Below are positions 1 to 9,634 of a DNA stretch of 64,000 nt, in pieces. The DNA lies in the NCBI GenBank assembly GCA_013391845.1, contig CP058414.1, positions 310,001 to 374,000 of the forward strand. Reading direction: 5' to 3'. Position 1 is the first letter of the stretch. Every line of letters starts with the position of its first letter. A program made the translations under genes and the position numbers. The stretch is from Pseudoalteromonas shioyasakiensis. GTDB lineage: Bacteria; Pseudomonadota; Gammaproteobacteria; Enterobacterales; Alteromonadaceae. The notes below the pieces were generated by a model. The model had not been told where the DNA came from and searched no databases. It worked only from the letters and a program-made list of their open reading frames with translations.

Positions 1-992
1 TGTTCATTGATTATACCTAAAGTAATAAAATCTCTGAGTAGATAAGCCACAGCATAACTATGCATAATAATGCGCTTATCTTCTCCTTGCATGTCTCGGT
101 AATGCATATTCTTATTTGCAAATTTATACAAGGTTTTCAAAAGCCTTTGGAATACTTCCCAAACAGATTCACATGTTGAATGGCACAGGGTTGTTTGCTT
201 TTCAATTGCGCTCAGCTTGGAAATAACAACTCTGCCTTTATCAACTTGAGTCTTAATATAGTGATAATGTTCAACCGCTTCATCTTTTGCTTTCGCAGCT
301 TTAGCTGCAAACACTGAGCCGCCAATTGCCAATAATGGTCCAGCAACAAGGCCGCCTAAGACCATTGTGCCACCTGCTATTCCAAAACCACCAGATGCAA
401 GTGAACCACCACCTAGCCACGCTAATGTGGCGTTCGTTGCTGCAGCACCAGAAAGACCACTAATTGCTGTTCCTGTAGATGCTGTGGCTAAAGATCCGAC
501 ACCCAAGTAAGCACCACCACCAGCAGCAACTCCAGCCAGAGAACCTGCGCCAACTGACTGCAAACCATGACTAATCTGACTTAACTCTACCTTGCCAGCA
601 AGAATCTCACTGGTTGCTTCTTTAATGGACAAATCAGAATCAATAACACCAATCTCTTTCAGGATTGCGACCTCTTCTTCTTTAGTAATAACAATGCGTT
701 GCGATTTTTTGAACTCGTTTTTTATCGAGGAGCCATTTGTAACATCAAATAAACCTTGGAAATCAACAACCGATTCGGTTGCCTGTTTCTTTAGCCTTCC
801 ATAACGTTCAAGAACCGCCATCGTAGCGGTCTTTTGGTTTTTTAGATCGCTTTCAAACTTTTCAGCTAATCTATTAGCGCTGCTATTGTAGTCTTTTGCA
901 TCATCGAGGTCGCCTTTCGCATCAACACCCTTTTTGACACCATAGCCTGCGGCTGCAACTGCAACACCGGCCAAAATAAAAGGTAATGGCAT
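1..992 (-). CDS. Glycine-rich membrane protein of unknown function (3' end outside window)
   Basis: The reading frame stays open from an ATG at 992 to the window edge, giving about 330 residues without a stop. AGGAG lies just upstream of the ATG. The N-terminus is hydrophobic (FILAGVAVAAAGYGVKKG), followed by a charged helical stretch. A long Gly/Ala-rich segment at about residues 145-240 has many small-residue repeats (GVAAGGGAYLG, GGLVAGPLLAIGG), the look of a glycine-zipper membrane region. The tail is again charged and helical. It starts 15 bases after the TerB-like gene, so the two are probably co-transcribed. I do not recognise a named family. A membrane-inserting effector or a scaffold is possible by analogy only. 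Its place at the distal end of the comM island suggests an accessory role. Confidence 0.75.
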   Translation of the reverse strand, partial: MPLPFILAGVAVAAAGYGVKKGVDAKGDLDDAKDYNSSANRLAEKFESDLKNQKTATMAVLERYGRLKKQATESVVDFQGLFDVTNGSSIKNEFKKSQRIVITKEEEVAILKEIGVIDSDLSIKEATSEILAGKVELSQISHGLQSVGAGSLAGVAAGGGAYLGVGSLATASTGTAISGLSGAAATNATLAWLGGGSLASGGFGIAGGTMVLGGLVAGPLLAIGGSVFAAKAAKAKDEAVEHYHYIKTQVDKGRVVISKLSAIEKQTTLCHSTCESVWEVFQRLLKTLYKFANKNMHYRDMQGEDKRIIMHSYAVAYLLRDFITLGIINE

Positions 993-1007
993 GATTAGTT
1001 CTCCTTA

Positions 1008-1394
1008 CTAAGCCAAAAGCTCTTGTACTTCTAGAGATAGAGACATTTGCTTTGACACCCAACCTTCAACCTGAAGTAGTTTCTCTTCCGATACATTCAT
1101 AGCATCTGCATACTTATGAATTAACCCCTTTTCCTTATGGTGATAATCACCGTCTGCATGAGCAACACCGATCAACTCAAGCAGTAATGAAATTTTTGAT
1201 GTGTTTGTATTAAATAACTTGGCTAATCCATCTAAAGATACTGATTCTGGCGATATAGATGCATCAACTTGACTAGCTAGAATCGATAGAATCTCCTCTT
1301 CGCTTTCATGTAGCTGCTCATCTACGTCTATGACTTCTTTTGCTAAATATAGCAATGCTGACTGTTGTTTTGTATCTAAATTCTGAATAAACAT
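1008..1394 (-). CDS. TerB-like small protein
   Basis: A 128-residue acidic, all-helical protein. The segment VAHADGDYHHKEKGLIHKYA matches the TerB/DUF533-type pattern of an A-D-G motif followed by spaced acidic residues, which binds metal in tellurite-resistance TerB. The N-terminal part (LLYLAKEVIDVDEQLHESEE) looks like a first copy of the same helical unit with its own acidic residues. TerB-like domains occur in stress-response and phage-defence operons, often beside membrane proteins. Here the partner is the glycine-rich membrane protein immediately downstream. Start chosen at 1394, with a GGAAAAGGAG-like stretch upstream. The family call is fairly secure; the function is inferred only from context. 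Confidence 0.65.
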   Translation of the reverse strand: MFIQNLDTKQQSALLYLAKEVIDVDEQLHESEEEILSILASQVDASISPESVSLDGLAKLFNTNTSKISLLLELIGVAHADGDYHHKEKGLIHKYADAMNVSEEKLLQVEGWVSKQMSLSLEVQELLA

Positions 1395-2059
1395 ATAGAC
1401 TCCTTTTCCTTTTTATTCATAGTTTCATAATTTACCTGAGCTCTGGATAATAAATTTATCAACTTAATATCAATGTGTTAGTAAACCTCTTAACCAAAGC
1501 TCAGGTTAATTTTCTATCTAATTCACTTGATGTGACTGTATCAGCCAAACTTTTGGTGAAGTCCTGCATCAAGAGAGCTGAAGCGTTTTTTATATATCAT
1601 TATCTTCTTCAAGACGCTTTAACTTTCGAAGTTTAAGTTGATCTGGCGTAAATGTAGTTACACTAACCTGAGCTGCACAAGAAATGGAACTAAATATTCT
1701 TGCGGTGATCAGATCTTTCGACCAAGAAACATAAGATTACCGAGGCAAGGGCATGAATAACTTAGATGCAATTTACGTAGATGTCGATGATTTTTGTTTA
1801 TTGTTTGTGGTGATAAGGCTAGTTTTACTCTAAACAGACATCTATGTAAACATGGTTTTAATGCTAAAGAAAATAGGCACTCCATACTATTGAAAAGTGT
1901 CTATACTTCTTACCATTTTTATAAAAAACAGTCTAATACTGTCTGCACTTTCAAGAAATCCTCTAAAAAATGAGCTGAATACATGCTTTAGAGGTAGTCT
2001 TTACTGACGGAAATTTAGAGGGGTAGTACCGGAATTTCTCTAACTTTTAATCAGGTCCA
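1395..2059. other. Gene-poor 665-base gap with IS debris and repeats
   Basis: No intact gene is visible. The gap holds three copies of ACCTGAGCT (1434-1442 and 1666-1674 on plus, 1498-1506 inverted). It also holds an IS982-like transposase start (1753-1833). Near the 3' end of the hydrolase-NTPase gene are CCTCTAAA (1960-1967) and its complement TTTAGAGG, found twice (1987-1994 and 2014-2021). The last group could form a hairpin but has no T-run, so I do not call a terminator. The picture is one of old insertions between two defence-like modules. Confidence 0.5.
1753..1833 (+). pseudogene. Remnant of an IS982-type transposase (N-terminus only)
   Basis: An ATG preceded by GAGGCAAGG opens a frame reading MNNLDAIYVDVDDFC, then runs into unrelated residues and stops after 26 codons. 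IS982-family transposases characteristically begin with a short Met-x-x-Leu lead and the V-D-D-F-C motif. Nothing of the remaining catalytic protein follows in any frame. This is a 5' fragment left after deletion or a later insertion. The call depends on a 15-residue match from memory. Confidence 0.4.
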
Positions 2060-5000
2060 TTACGACCTACCTATTAGCATATCTCTTTCTGCCTCACGTT
2101 TTTCTTCATACTCTATTTGCCTATCAATGTCGCTTATGAAAGAACTAGCCCAAGTCCGAACCTTAAACTCTTCATGATTTATCAGAGGAAGCAGTAGTTC
2201 TTTATCTGCCTTTAAATAAGGGACTAGCGAACCAACCCAAGAGCGAGTGTGAAAGCTTGAAGATACTTCTCTGACAAAGGCTTCATTATCTCCAAATACC
2301 GACAACAAACGGATTAACAGAGAGTTTATGAGTTTATTCTCACCTTCCGACAAAAACATAGGGATTGCTCTTGCTACCAGTAGTAACGCAGTTTCATCGT
2401 GGCACCAATCAATAACTATATCTTGAGGTATCGTATCAAAAATACTCTCTTCTCTTTCTTCATATGACTTCCCACAACCAATTAAGTCAATCAATCGGTA
2501 GGCTTTAATTATGCTGCCGTCTAAAAGTCTGCAAGAAATTATGGGCCAAATTGATTCACCGTGTTTTTCAAATGCCTTATAAAAAGCGGCACTTATATAG
2601 TCCAATAAATCTGAATAACCTATATCATAGTTGCCAACCTGAGCTATTAGATGCAAGCATAGTTCAGTTGCAAATTCTTCCCCTTCACTATCTAGCAATT
2701 TTTCTACGGAATTTAACCAATGATAGCTATCAAGTTGACCGGAATTAGCATCTTTCTCAAATGAGACAGATAAGACGAGTCGTCTTAATACGGGATTAAG
2801 TTCCTCATAATCTGAGCCTTTTTTGCCAAATATGTACATATTAACAATATTTAGTGCAGTCCAAGTTCCGACATTGTCAACTTTACTTAATGATAGGCAA
2901 AGCTCTGACATTTCAGGTATCGATAAATGATCAGTTACGCTACCATAAGATAAAGCTGACGCGGCACATGAAGGTAATTCTCCTTTTTCGATAAGAACTA
3001 AAAGTCTTTTCAAGTGAGTGGCTTCATATTTGCCTGTTCTTATGGCATCTGGATAGAATCTAATTAATCTTCTATCTGTAGAAATTAAGTTAACTGTTGA
3101 GCTCCAATCAGAAGGCGACTTTGTATGTAAACCAGCTAAAAGGCCTAGTAAAAATTGGAAATTCAAGTTTTCGTTGGACCGAATATAATCAATAACAGAA
3201 TCTAATAAGTTTTGATAGGATTCAGCTTCAATAATAAGCTGCCTTGCAAATACCCAAGTTTGTTTTTGCTCTTCAAATGTTAAAATCAACTCTATTAGGG
3301 GTATTATCTCATTGAGACGCCCTTTGAGTGAATGAGCTAAGTCCTTAGCCTCTTCTGCTGCGACGTCAACATAATGGCCATCATCTCCTTTTACATAGCC
3401 ACAAGAAGGATTTAAAACAGTGAGCTTTATTTTTTCCTCAAGGTTATCTTCATCTGGAGATAACAACTCTTCCCATGAACTCAAGTACGCTAGCTGTTCA
3501 TCATTCATCCTGTCTGCATCGTAAATTAAAGCATGAACAATAGATTGCATGGCTGAAGGCCAGTATTTATCAGAAAGAGTTATCATTTCTCTAATAAATC
3601 TATCGAGAACTCCATATTGCTCGTATTTAACGAGGCCTCTAATTCTCCGCCCCAAAACATCCTTAACCAAAACAATATGCTTTCCTCTCTTTGCAATTAT
3701 GAGCAGAATGTCTAATAAAGACTGCCAGTACTCAAATATCTCCTGCCATTTTTGAGGTATCCATTCCTCTAACTTCTCTTTAGTGCCTTGATATTCTGCA
3801 CCAACAGCTCTATTCGCTCCATGAGTGTCGAATGCCCGTGCCACAGCTTTTATTATCACAGCATCAGCACTCTGAACGTTTAGGCCCAGAGCTTTACTTA
3901 GGATTCCTAATCGCTGGTTAAATGGAGCGCTTGTTCCTGATAAGAGCCACCTGAATAATTGTGAAAACTGTCCTGTAGCATTGTTACTGAATTTTTCGTT
4001 CTCTAATTGTGCCAACTTAAACAAACACCAAGCTGACTTGTCAAAGCAATCAACGTGGTAAACAAGCATCTCTAAGGCCCATACTAGGTTACGGCGACTA
4101 TCACCAGTAATATTGGCAATCTCATCATTGCTTATAGATGTAATTACTTGATGCAGTAGCGAACTGGTTGCATTGGGGTTCACTTCAACTAGGGCGCGAA
4201 ACAGTCTTGAACCCGCTTTAGAAAGCAACAGTTCCGCTTGGGCAAAAGGGCTTCCGGCCTTACAAAAGTTATCAACAAAGCCTTGAACATTTATTGATGA
4301 ATCCAAGTATTTAATTTGTTTACAGAAGCTTTCAACTAAACTCTCTGGTAGGTTATTTATGAGTTCGCTCTGTCTTTCAAAGAGGCTTGACTCCCACCAT
4401 CCCATTGCAAGGTTTAGCGCTAAGGGCTTAGGTGTAACTCTGGCAAATTGGCCTGTTATATTGATTAACTCTTTTTTTCTAAATCGTGTTACAACCGAAT
4501 CAAAGTCAATATCAGTAGCTTTGGCTATTTCTTTTATTAGCTCTTTGTCTTGATTTACGCCTTCGTTAATTCCTCGTTCGATCTTGAAGTAATCAAACAA
4601 AGACATAACTTTCAGAGTTTCTCTTTGGCTTTGCGAAAGTTGAGAGTCTCCATTAATTAATTTTTCAACTAAATCATCTTCTGTGAACTCTGCTCTCAAT
4701 TCTCCAGATTCTCGGATATGTTTAATAAGCATATCAACTAGCAGAGGAAAACCTTCGACAAACTTAGATACTCGAATAATGTATGCTCTTTCAGCATGAG
4801 GTAGTAATTGTGTTACTAATTCTTCAATTTTTTCTATCGCTAAACGTTCTAACTTTATGTGGGCTGATGATTGAATTTTGTCATGGTAGAAGTCGACTGT
4901 TACTACTTTCAAGTTAGGATGCTCAGTGCTTAATGCTCTTCCTATTTTGTTGTGAAAATTGACACTGCAATTCTCAACTACTATCAAAGAACGCAATTGG

Positions 5001-5965
5001 TTTTTGGATGCTAGGAGCAACTTATCTAAGATCCCCTCTTCATCGAGGGACGCGTTGTAGACTAGAACTAGGTCTTCTGGAAAACTATTTTTAACTATAT
5101 ATTCAACTATCAGTCGAGACTTTCCTAGCCCTGACAGCCCTGTTAATCTTACCAAAGGCTTATCAGATTCAAGAGCTGATGTTAGTGAAAATAGGGCATC
5201 TTCTCGTTGCTCATCTTCGACATACCGTAGGTTGTGGAGGCGGTCAATTTTTCTCCAGTTACGATAAGTCCTTGAAGCTCCGATTAAATATTTGTCGAGC
5301 TTTGGATTTGACTTCAGAAATTTTTCAACTTCGACGACTACGTTGTCATTTTTAGAGCTTGGCTTTGCTATTTCTCCGTGATTGACCTTAGGAATTGTTT
5401 TCGTATCAGGGTAGTTATATGAGGAACTTGATCTTGAAACAACGTCATCTACCTCGGCACAAAGGTTGAGAATTTGAAGTTTAGAGTCATATCCCTCTTT
5501 TTGCCAACGTTGATTGATTTCAGTTAGGCTGTCTGAGTTGCTATTCAGAGCTTTTAGGTGTTTGTTGCGTGGATTAAATAACTTACCTAAGTTTGCAAGT
5601 CCAGAGCCAGTGTGCGGGACGTCAAGGAAGCAAACTCTGGTGATATTGTGTTGTATCTCATTTAAAGCTAGTTGCTGTAGAAGCTTTTTAACAACTATTC
5701 CACCATTACTGTGAGCTATAAAAAAGATCTCATCATTAGAAAAATCTTCACACTTATTCTCTAACTCTGTGATGAATGCTTCCGCTATGTTTAGATGGTT
5801 TGGGGCAGCTTTCCAGAACTCATAAAATTTATGCGGTGAAACATAGTCTAAGCAAGCAACCTCATACTGCTCACCGAGTTTATCTTCGATAAAATCAGGG
5901 AATGCCCCCCAAGCATCTTTGGAATTTGATGAATATCCATGAACGAAAAAAATATACTTAGCCAT
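2060..5965 (-). CDS. Alpha/beta hydrolase fused to a STAND-like NTPase, candidate defence protein
   Basis: A 1301-residue, apparently cytoplasmic protein. Residues 1-215 are an alpha/beta hydrolase of the SERAC1/DUF676 type: an opening FFVHGYSSNSKDAW, a nucleophile elbow AHSNGG with Ser86, a probable acid in AEVDDVV (Asp173 or 174) and the base in NHGEIAKP (His196). Residues about 235-450 are a P-loop NTPase with Walker A GLSGLGKS (276-283) and a Walker-B-like LIVVEN near 320, typical of STAND/NACHT-type switches. The remaining 800 or so residues are helical and repeat-like, suitable for ligand sensing. This effector-switch-sensor order is that of Avs/NLR-like antiphage proteins, with a hydrolase as effector. 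The specific family is not one I can name. It probably has its own promoter, since 282 bases separate it from the KAP gene. Confidence 0.75.
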   Translation of the reverse strand: MAKYIFFVHGYSSNSKDAWGAFPDFIEDKLGEQYEVACLDYVSPHKFYEFWKAAPNHLNIAEAFITELENKCEDFSNDEIFFIAHSNGGIVVKKLLQQLALNEIQHNITRVCFLDVPHTGSGLANLGKLFNPRNKHLKALNSNSDSLTEINQRWQKEGYDSKLQILNLCAEVDDVVSRSSSSYNYPDTKTIPKVNHGEIAKPSSKNDNVVVEVEKFLKSNPKLDKYLIGASRTYRNWRKIDRLHNLRYVEDEQREDALFSLTSALESDKPLVRLTGLSGLGKSRLIVEYIVKNSFPEDLVLVYNASLDEEGILDKLLLASKNQLRSLIVVENCSVNFHNKIGRALSTEHPNLKVVTVDFYHDKIQSSAHIKLERLAIEKIEELVTQLLPHAERAYIIRVSKFVEGFPLLVDMLIKHIRESGELRAEFTEDDLVEKLINGDSQLSQSQRETLKVMSLFDYFKIERGINEGVNQDKELIKEIAKATDIDFDSVVTRFRKKELINITGQFARVTPKPLALNLAMGWWESSLFERQSELINNLPESLVESFCKQIKYLDSSINVQGFVDNFCKAGSPFAQAELLLSKAGSRLFRALVEVNPNATSSLLHQVITSISNDEIANITGDSRRNLVWALEMLVYHVDCFDKSAWCLFKLAQLENEKFSNNATGQFSQLFRWLLSGTSAPFNQRLGILSKALGLNVQSADAVIIKAVARAFDTHGANRAVGAEYQGTKEKLEEWIPQKWQEIFEYWQSLLDILLIIAKRGKHIVLVKDVLGRRIRGLVKYEQYGVLDRFIREMITLSDKYWPSAMQSIVHALIYDADRMNDEQLAYLSSWEELLSPDEDNLEEKIKLTVLNPSCGYVKGDDGHYVDVAAEEAKDLAHSLKGRLNEIIPLIELILTFEEQKQTWVFARQLIIEAESYQNLLDSVIDYIRSNENLNFQFLLGLLAGLHTKSPSDWSSTVNLISTDRRLIRFYPDAIRTGKYEATHLKRLLVLIEKGELPSCAASALSYGSVTDHLSIPEMSELCLSLSKVDNVGTWTALNIVNMYIFGKKGSDYEELNPVLRRLVLSVSFEKDANSGQLDSYHWLNSVEKLLDSEGEEFATELCLHLIAQVGNYDIGYSDLLDYISAAFYKAFEKHGESIWPIISCRLLDGSIIKAYRLIDLIGCGKSYEEREESIFDTIPQDIVIDWCHDETALLLVARAIPMFLSEGENKLINSLLIRLLSVFGDNEAFVREVSSSFHTRSWVGSLVPYLKADKELLLPLINHEEFKVRTWASSFISDIDRQIEYEEKREAERDMLIGRS

Positions 5966-6030
5966 TAATCTAGCCTTTTCTTATAAGTATTGAGAATCTT
6001 GAGGTATTCATTAGACAGTCCCTGTCAATG

Positions 6031-6091
6031 TTGCCAAAAAACAGTTGGTTATGCCATACAGTGTAGCATCCAATCCATACAATTTTGGCAA
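6031..6091. promoter_or_regulatory. 9-base inverted repeat upstream of the hydrolase-NTPase gene
   Basis: TTGCCAAAA at 6031-6039 and its perfect complement TTTTGGCAA at 6083-6091 lie 66-126 bases upstream of the start at 5965. A short palindrome, GACAG-TCC-CTGTC, sits at 6014-6026. Either could be an operator, but no regulator is identified. The 282-base gap has no convincing gene. Confidence 0.25.
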
Positions 6092-6247
6092 TGTATTCAA
6101 CCATGAGAGCTATCTTCCTCATTGTCGGCCATAAGTTTCTATTTCTTGTTATAAATCTTTTTCTCGCTGACAATACTAAGCCAGATTTTATCTTTCTTAT
6201 AGCTTGTAAGTAACTCTATCCATGAGGTGCTTATGAGTGCGTTACAG

Positions 6248-9200
6248 TTAATTAATGTGGGTTGTTTGATCTTCTTCTAAAATATCGCCTAGAGTAGTTA
6301 AAACAGCTTTTAAGTCTTCTTCATAACTCGCAATATAATTAGGCGTATATACTTTTCTTGTTGTATTCCTATCAGCCACTTCTTTGATCTTATCTTTGTG
6401 CCTTTTCCAAAACTCTCTAAATTTATTTTTATTTAATGGTTGGATTATATCTTCCTTTGTCGGCACAAAATCATCAGAGTCTAAATCAGAGAAAAACCCA
6501 CTTGTTAAATGAGATAGGCAGTAGTCAATAAAGTAAATGGCATTTTTTTCAGTTATTTCAGGGTTAAAACAAACATCAAACAAGTAGTCATTCATTAAAT
6601 TTGCTATACCATTATTGTCTTCAGAGCCTTTTTCGTCATAGTAACCGCAACCCACTCCACTTCCCTTAGGTCCTTTATCATTACTTAAATGGTAAATTAC
6701 AAAATTGGCAATATTAACTTTGGTGACTGTAATTCGTTCACTGTTTGACAATCTCCCAATATATGATGCCTCTTCCTCATCAAAACTTGAATTAATAAAT
6801 AGCTCTTCTTTTGTTTTTTCCATTTCATTAAAGAAGTTAACTTTGTGGCTGATGTATCTATTGAAAAATAAACCAAAAATTTCTTGTGAAATTTTTCTCA
6901 TTGCTTGGATTGTTAATTTGTTTACAGAGCCTGTAGTTTCCTCATTATCATTTTGCTCACGAATGAGTGCAGCATTCAGGTTATAAAATTGCCCACCTCG
7001 GTCTCCACAACAATATAGTCTGAAAAGCAGTAAGTCTTGCCATCCAAGTATGCCGCTAGCACTACTTATGAATCTTTCTAATATTCCGTTATTATCATAT
7101 TGCTCAGTTCCAAGTATCCGCCATGCTATCTCTTTTTCTTTACAGTTTACATTGCTATTATTGCGTCGATCCTCAGCACTTTCTCCCCAGCCAGCTCTAT
7201 CTAAAACCCTTATTAAAGTTAATATGTAACGTTTTCTTAAGTCTTGTTTAGAATCGAATAGTATTGAGCTTTTCTGAACCTGCTCAATTAATGTATCTAT
7301 AACGTTGTTAGCAGAAGCTTTATTTAACCTACCAGAATGAGAAACAAGCAGAGTCAAAAGCTTATCTTTCGATTCAGGCGTATTAAAGTGTGGATTATTT
7401 AATAGTTCAGAATACTCTTCACCGTTTATTACTTTATCTACAGTATTCTTATATAAATAGTATGTTTCTGCCGGTTCTGGTTTGATGCATCGTACTATTA
7501 GCTTAAGGAAACTCTCTAAATTTTTAGCGGTTCCAGAATTAAAGCAAGCTCTTGAGAAATAGACTTCATCACTTAAGCGAAAGCTATTAGCATCATTAAA
7601 CCCTAAAGTATCTAAATCAAAAAGTTGCTTTAACAAAAATTGAGCTGTACCTTCTTGTTTATTAAGGATATCGATAAAGTTTATGGAGTTTTCATATTTG
7701 GCATTTTTTTTTATAAGAGAGAAGCTTCCTTTTGAATTACATGTTTCTTCTAGATAAATTTGCCTGAATAGTCCTGGGTAATTTAAATGTAACAGCACAA
7801 GATTTATAAAGTCGTGTTCATTAAAATCATTTTGGCTCAAGTCATTTGATTCAATTTGCATTAGCAAAATTGTATTTATAAAACGTTTTAACTTTCTCAA
7901 GCTACCTAAAAGAGGAAGGTAATGAACCGCAAATTCACCTTCTAAATTTAAAGCTAATGCCTCTAATATAGAACTTAACTTTACAAGTGTATCAGCAGGT
8001 ATACCTTCCAATTGAAATTGAGAACTTTTTTGCCAGTTATGCTTTAAGAAATCAACTAAATGTTTGGTTTCTGTAAATACGTTTAATTTTACAGTAATAA
8101 ACTTCTCTAAAAACTCACGAGCTTTTTCTTTATTATCTTGTTCGCCTATCAATATTTCTGTGTCAAAACTGAGTACATAGGTTGCTTGAGAGAGTTTGAA
8201 TGATTGTTTAGTAGCATATAAGACATTATTTATAGATACTGGATCCAGTCTATCGAGATCATCAATTACTATTATTACGCGAAGCCCTAACTGCTTTAGG
8301 GCATCATCAATATCTTCTAATAAGTCATCAATACTATCAGCTGTATGTGATAGTGAGAGCTTTAAGCCAAATAATGAGAAATTAGCTTTACCCTTTATTA
8401 ATCGAGAATAGCGACTCGCGGCACTTTTTAATTCTGGAGCAAAGGTTTTTCTTTGAATTGCATTTGTTATTTCGGTTATAAGCCTATTTGTGATATTGCT
8501 TTCAGAGGCGTATCGGAGAGGCTCAAATCTGCATACAACTATATTTTTTTCATGCTCCAACCAGTAGTTCTGAGCCATATTTATTAAACTACTTTTTCCA
8601 ACTCCCCATGGTCCATCTATTCCAAAAACGAGTCCTGATGAGTGGTTATTGTTTAATACATGCTGAGAAAAGTTCTCAACGGCTTGCCTAGTATCAAATA
8701 AATCAAAACTTTCATTTGCTATTGGTTCATCACTTAAGAATATGCTTTGAGTTACTTTTTTGTCTTGAATACCTTGCTTCAGTGAAGCCCTAAAAACTGT
8801 AAAAAAGAAAAGAATAACAGTAGGGGCAATAAAACCTGGTGCATTTCTCAATGCTAAGTGTATAAACTCTAGCTGTGGAAGTAAGAAATAACTTATGAAT
8901 ATTCCAAATGTGAAGGTAAGTATCAGGTCTAGCCTTCTTCTTTTAAGAATTAATAGTAAAGTTTTGTGACCCTCTCTATGTGAAACGTAAGGTTGGATAA
9001 AGTAGTTAATAGCAATTGCTGTAAATAATAAAACTATTGCTAAAACTACTCCGCTCACAGTAAAAAAATCGTCAAAAGAAGGCTTATTATAGCTTTCTGC
9101 TAGAGTAAACAGGGATTGAACTGAGGCTCGGAGAACAGTCAGAGCCTTCAATGAAAAACTTAAACCTAGATTGTATCCTAGAAACAGGCTCTCACTAACC

Positions 9201-9274
9201 AAAAAACCTATAATTAATGACTTAATATATATTAAATAATTTGGCTCTTTGATAGTTTCGCGCTCCATAGCCAT
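6248..9274 (-). CDS. KAP family P-loop NTPase with N-terminal membrane segments
   Basis: A 1008-residue protein. Four hydrophobic segments lie at about residues 15-35, 72-92, 117-135 and 147-165. They precede a KAP NTPase domain with Walker A GPWGVGKS (221-228) and Walker B IIVIDDLDRL (334-343). The D-D-L-D-R-L form is diagnostic of KAP proteins. The C-terminal 550 residues are helical with no domain I recognise. KAP NTPases include the phage-exclusion protein PifA and QatA of the QatABCD antiphage system; many are membrane-anchored. The gene starts 29 bases after the XRE regulator and is probably in its operon. No QatB, QatC or QatD homologue is nearby, so it is not that system. A defence role is inferred from family and neighbours. 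Confidence 0.8.
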   Translation of the reverse strand: MAMERETIKEPNYLIYIKSLIIGFLVSESLFLGYNLGLSFSLKALTVLRASVQSLFTLAESYNKPSFDDFFTVSGVVLAIVLLFTAIAINYFIQPYVSHREGHKTLLLILKRRRLDLILTFTFGIFISYFLLPQLEFIHLALRNAPGFIAPTVILFFFTVFRASLKQGIQDKKVTQSIFLSDEPIANESFDLFDTRQAVENFSQHVLNNNHSSGLVFGIDGPWGVGKSSLINMAQNYWLEHEKNIVVCRFEPLRYASESNITNRLITEITNAIQRKTFAPELKSAASRYSRLIKGKANFSLFGLKLSLSHTADSIDDLLEDIDDALKQLGLRVIIVIDDLDRLDPVSINNVLYATKQSFKLSQATYVLSFDTEILIGEQDNKEKAREFLEKFITVKLNVFTETKHLVDFLKHNWQKSSQFQLEGIPADTLVKLSSILEALALNLEGEFAVHYLPLLGSLRKLKRFINTILLMQIESNDLSQNDFNEHDFINLVLLHLNYPGLFRQIYLEETCNSKGSFSLIKKNAKYENSINFIDILNKQEGTAQFLLKQLFDLDTLGFNDANSFRLSDEVYFSRACFNSGTAKNLESFLKLIVRCIKPEPAETYYLYKNTVDKVINGEEYSELLNNPHFNTPESKDKLLTLLVSHSGRLNKASANNVIDTLIEQVQKSSILFDSKQDLRKRYILTLIRVLDRAGWGESAEDRRNNSNVNCKEKEIAWRILGTEQYDNNGILERFISSASGILGWQDLLLFRLYCCGDRGGQFYNLNAALIREQNDNEETTGSVNKLTIQAMRKISQEIFGLFFNRYISHKVNFFNEMEKTKEELFINSSFDEEEASYIGRLSNSERITVTKVNIANFVIYHLSNDKGPKGSGVGCGYYDEKGSEDNNGIANLMNDYLFDVCFNPEITEKNAIYFIDYCLSHLTSGFFSDLDSDDFVPTKEDIIQPLNKNKFREFWKRHKDKIKEVADRNTTRKVYTPNYIASYEEDLKAVLTTLGDILEEDQTTHIN

Positions 9275-9303
9275 CGTTTAATCCCTTTAAACTCAAAAGG
9301 CTT

Positions 9304-9606
9304 TTAACCTTTTTTTAGTTTTTTTATCAGTTCAAGCTTTTTTTCAGTATCTAACTTTGATATTTCAATTGCTAGCTCTGCTGTTGTCTCATCTTCACAG
9401 AAAAAATAATTTAATGGAACATTTAGTTCATCAGCAATTTTTTTTAGGGTTGCTAAATCTGGAATGTGGCGGCCTTTTTCATAGTGGTTCATGCGACCAC
9501 TCGCTGAGTTTTCATCCATACCGATAATTATTCCCAGCTGCTTTTGAGTAATACCTGACTTAGCGCGGGCCTGTTTGAGCCTAATTGGGATTGGATTTTG
9601 GAACAC
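9304..9606 (-). CDS. XRE-family HTH transcriptional regulator
   Basis: A 100-residue protein. An HTH_3 domain covers residues 8-67 (RLKQARAKSGITQKQLGIII and the matching downstream helices NHYEKGRHIPDLATLKKIAD). A short lysine-rich C-terminal helix follows. It heads the leftward arm (XRE, then KAP NTPase) and is divergent from the rightward arm (182-residue protein and helicase). Four copies of a dyad operator fill the shared promoter region, so it probably represses both arms and itself. Such regulators commonly hold defence or mobile-element operons in check. Confidence 0.85.
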   Translation of the reverse strand: MFQNPIPIRLKQARAKSGITQKQLGIIIGMDENSASGRMNHYEKGRHIPDLATLKKIADELNVPLNYFFCEDETTAELAIEISKLDTEKKLELIKKLKKG

Positions 9607-9634
9607 AGAATTATCATTTTTTAGTCTCTAATAG

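Noticed and set aside
5970..6173. 67-codon minus-strand frame before the hydrolase-NTPase gene
   Set aside because: Irregular composition, no ribosome site or family pattern, and it would end right before the real gene; treated as chance.
6248..9606. QatABCD antiphage system
   Set aside because: Only the KAP NTPase fits. There is no QatB, QueC-like QatC or QatD nearby; the TatD gene at 40295 is in the core tat region and unrelated.
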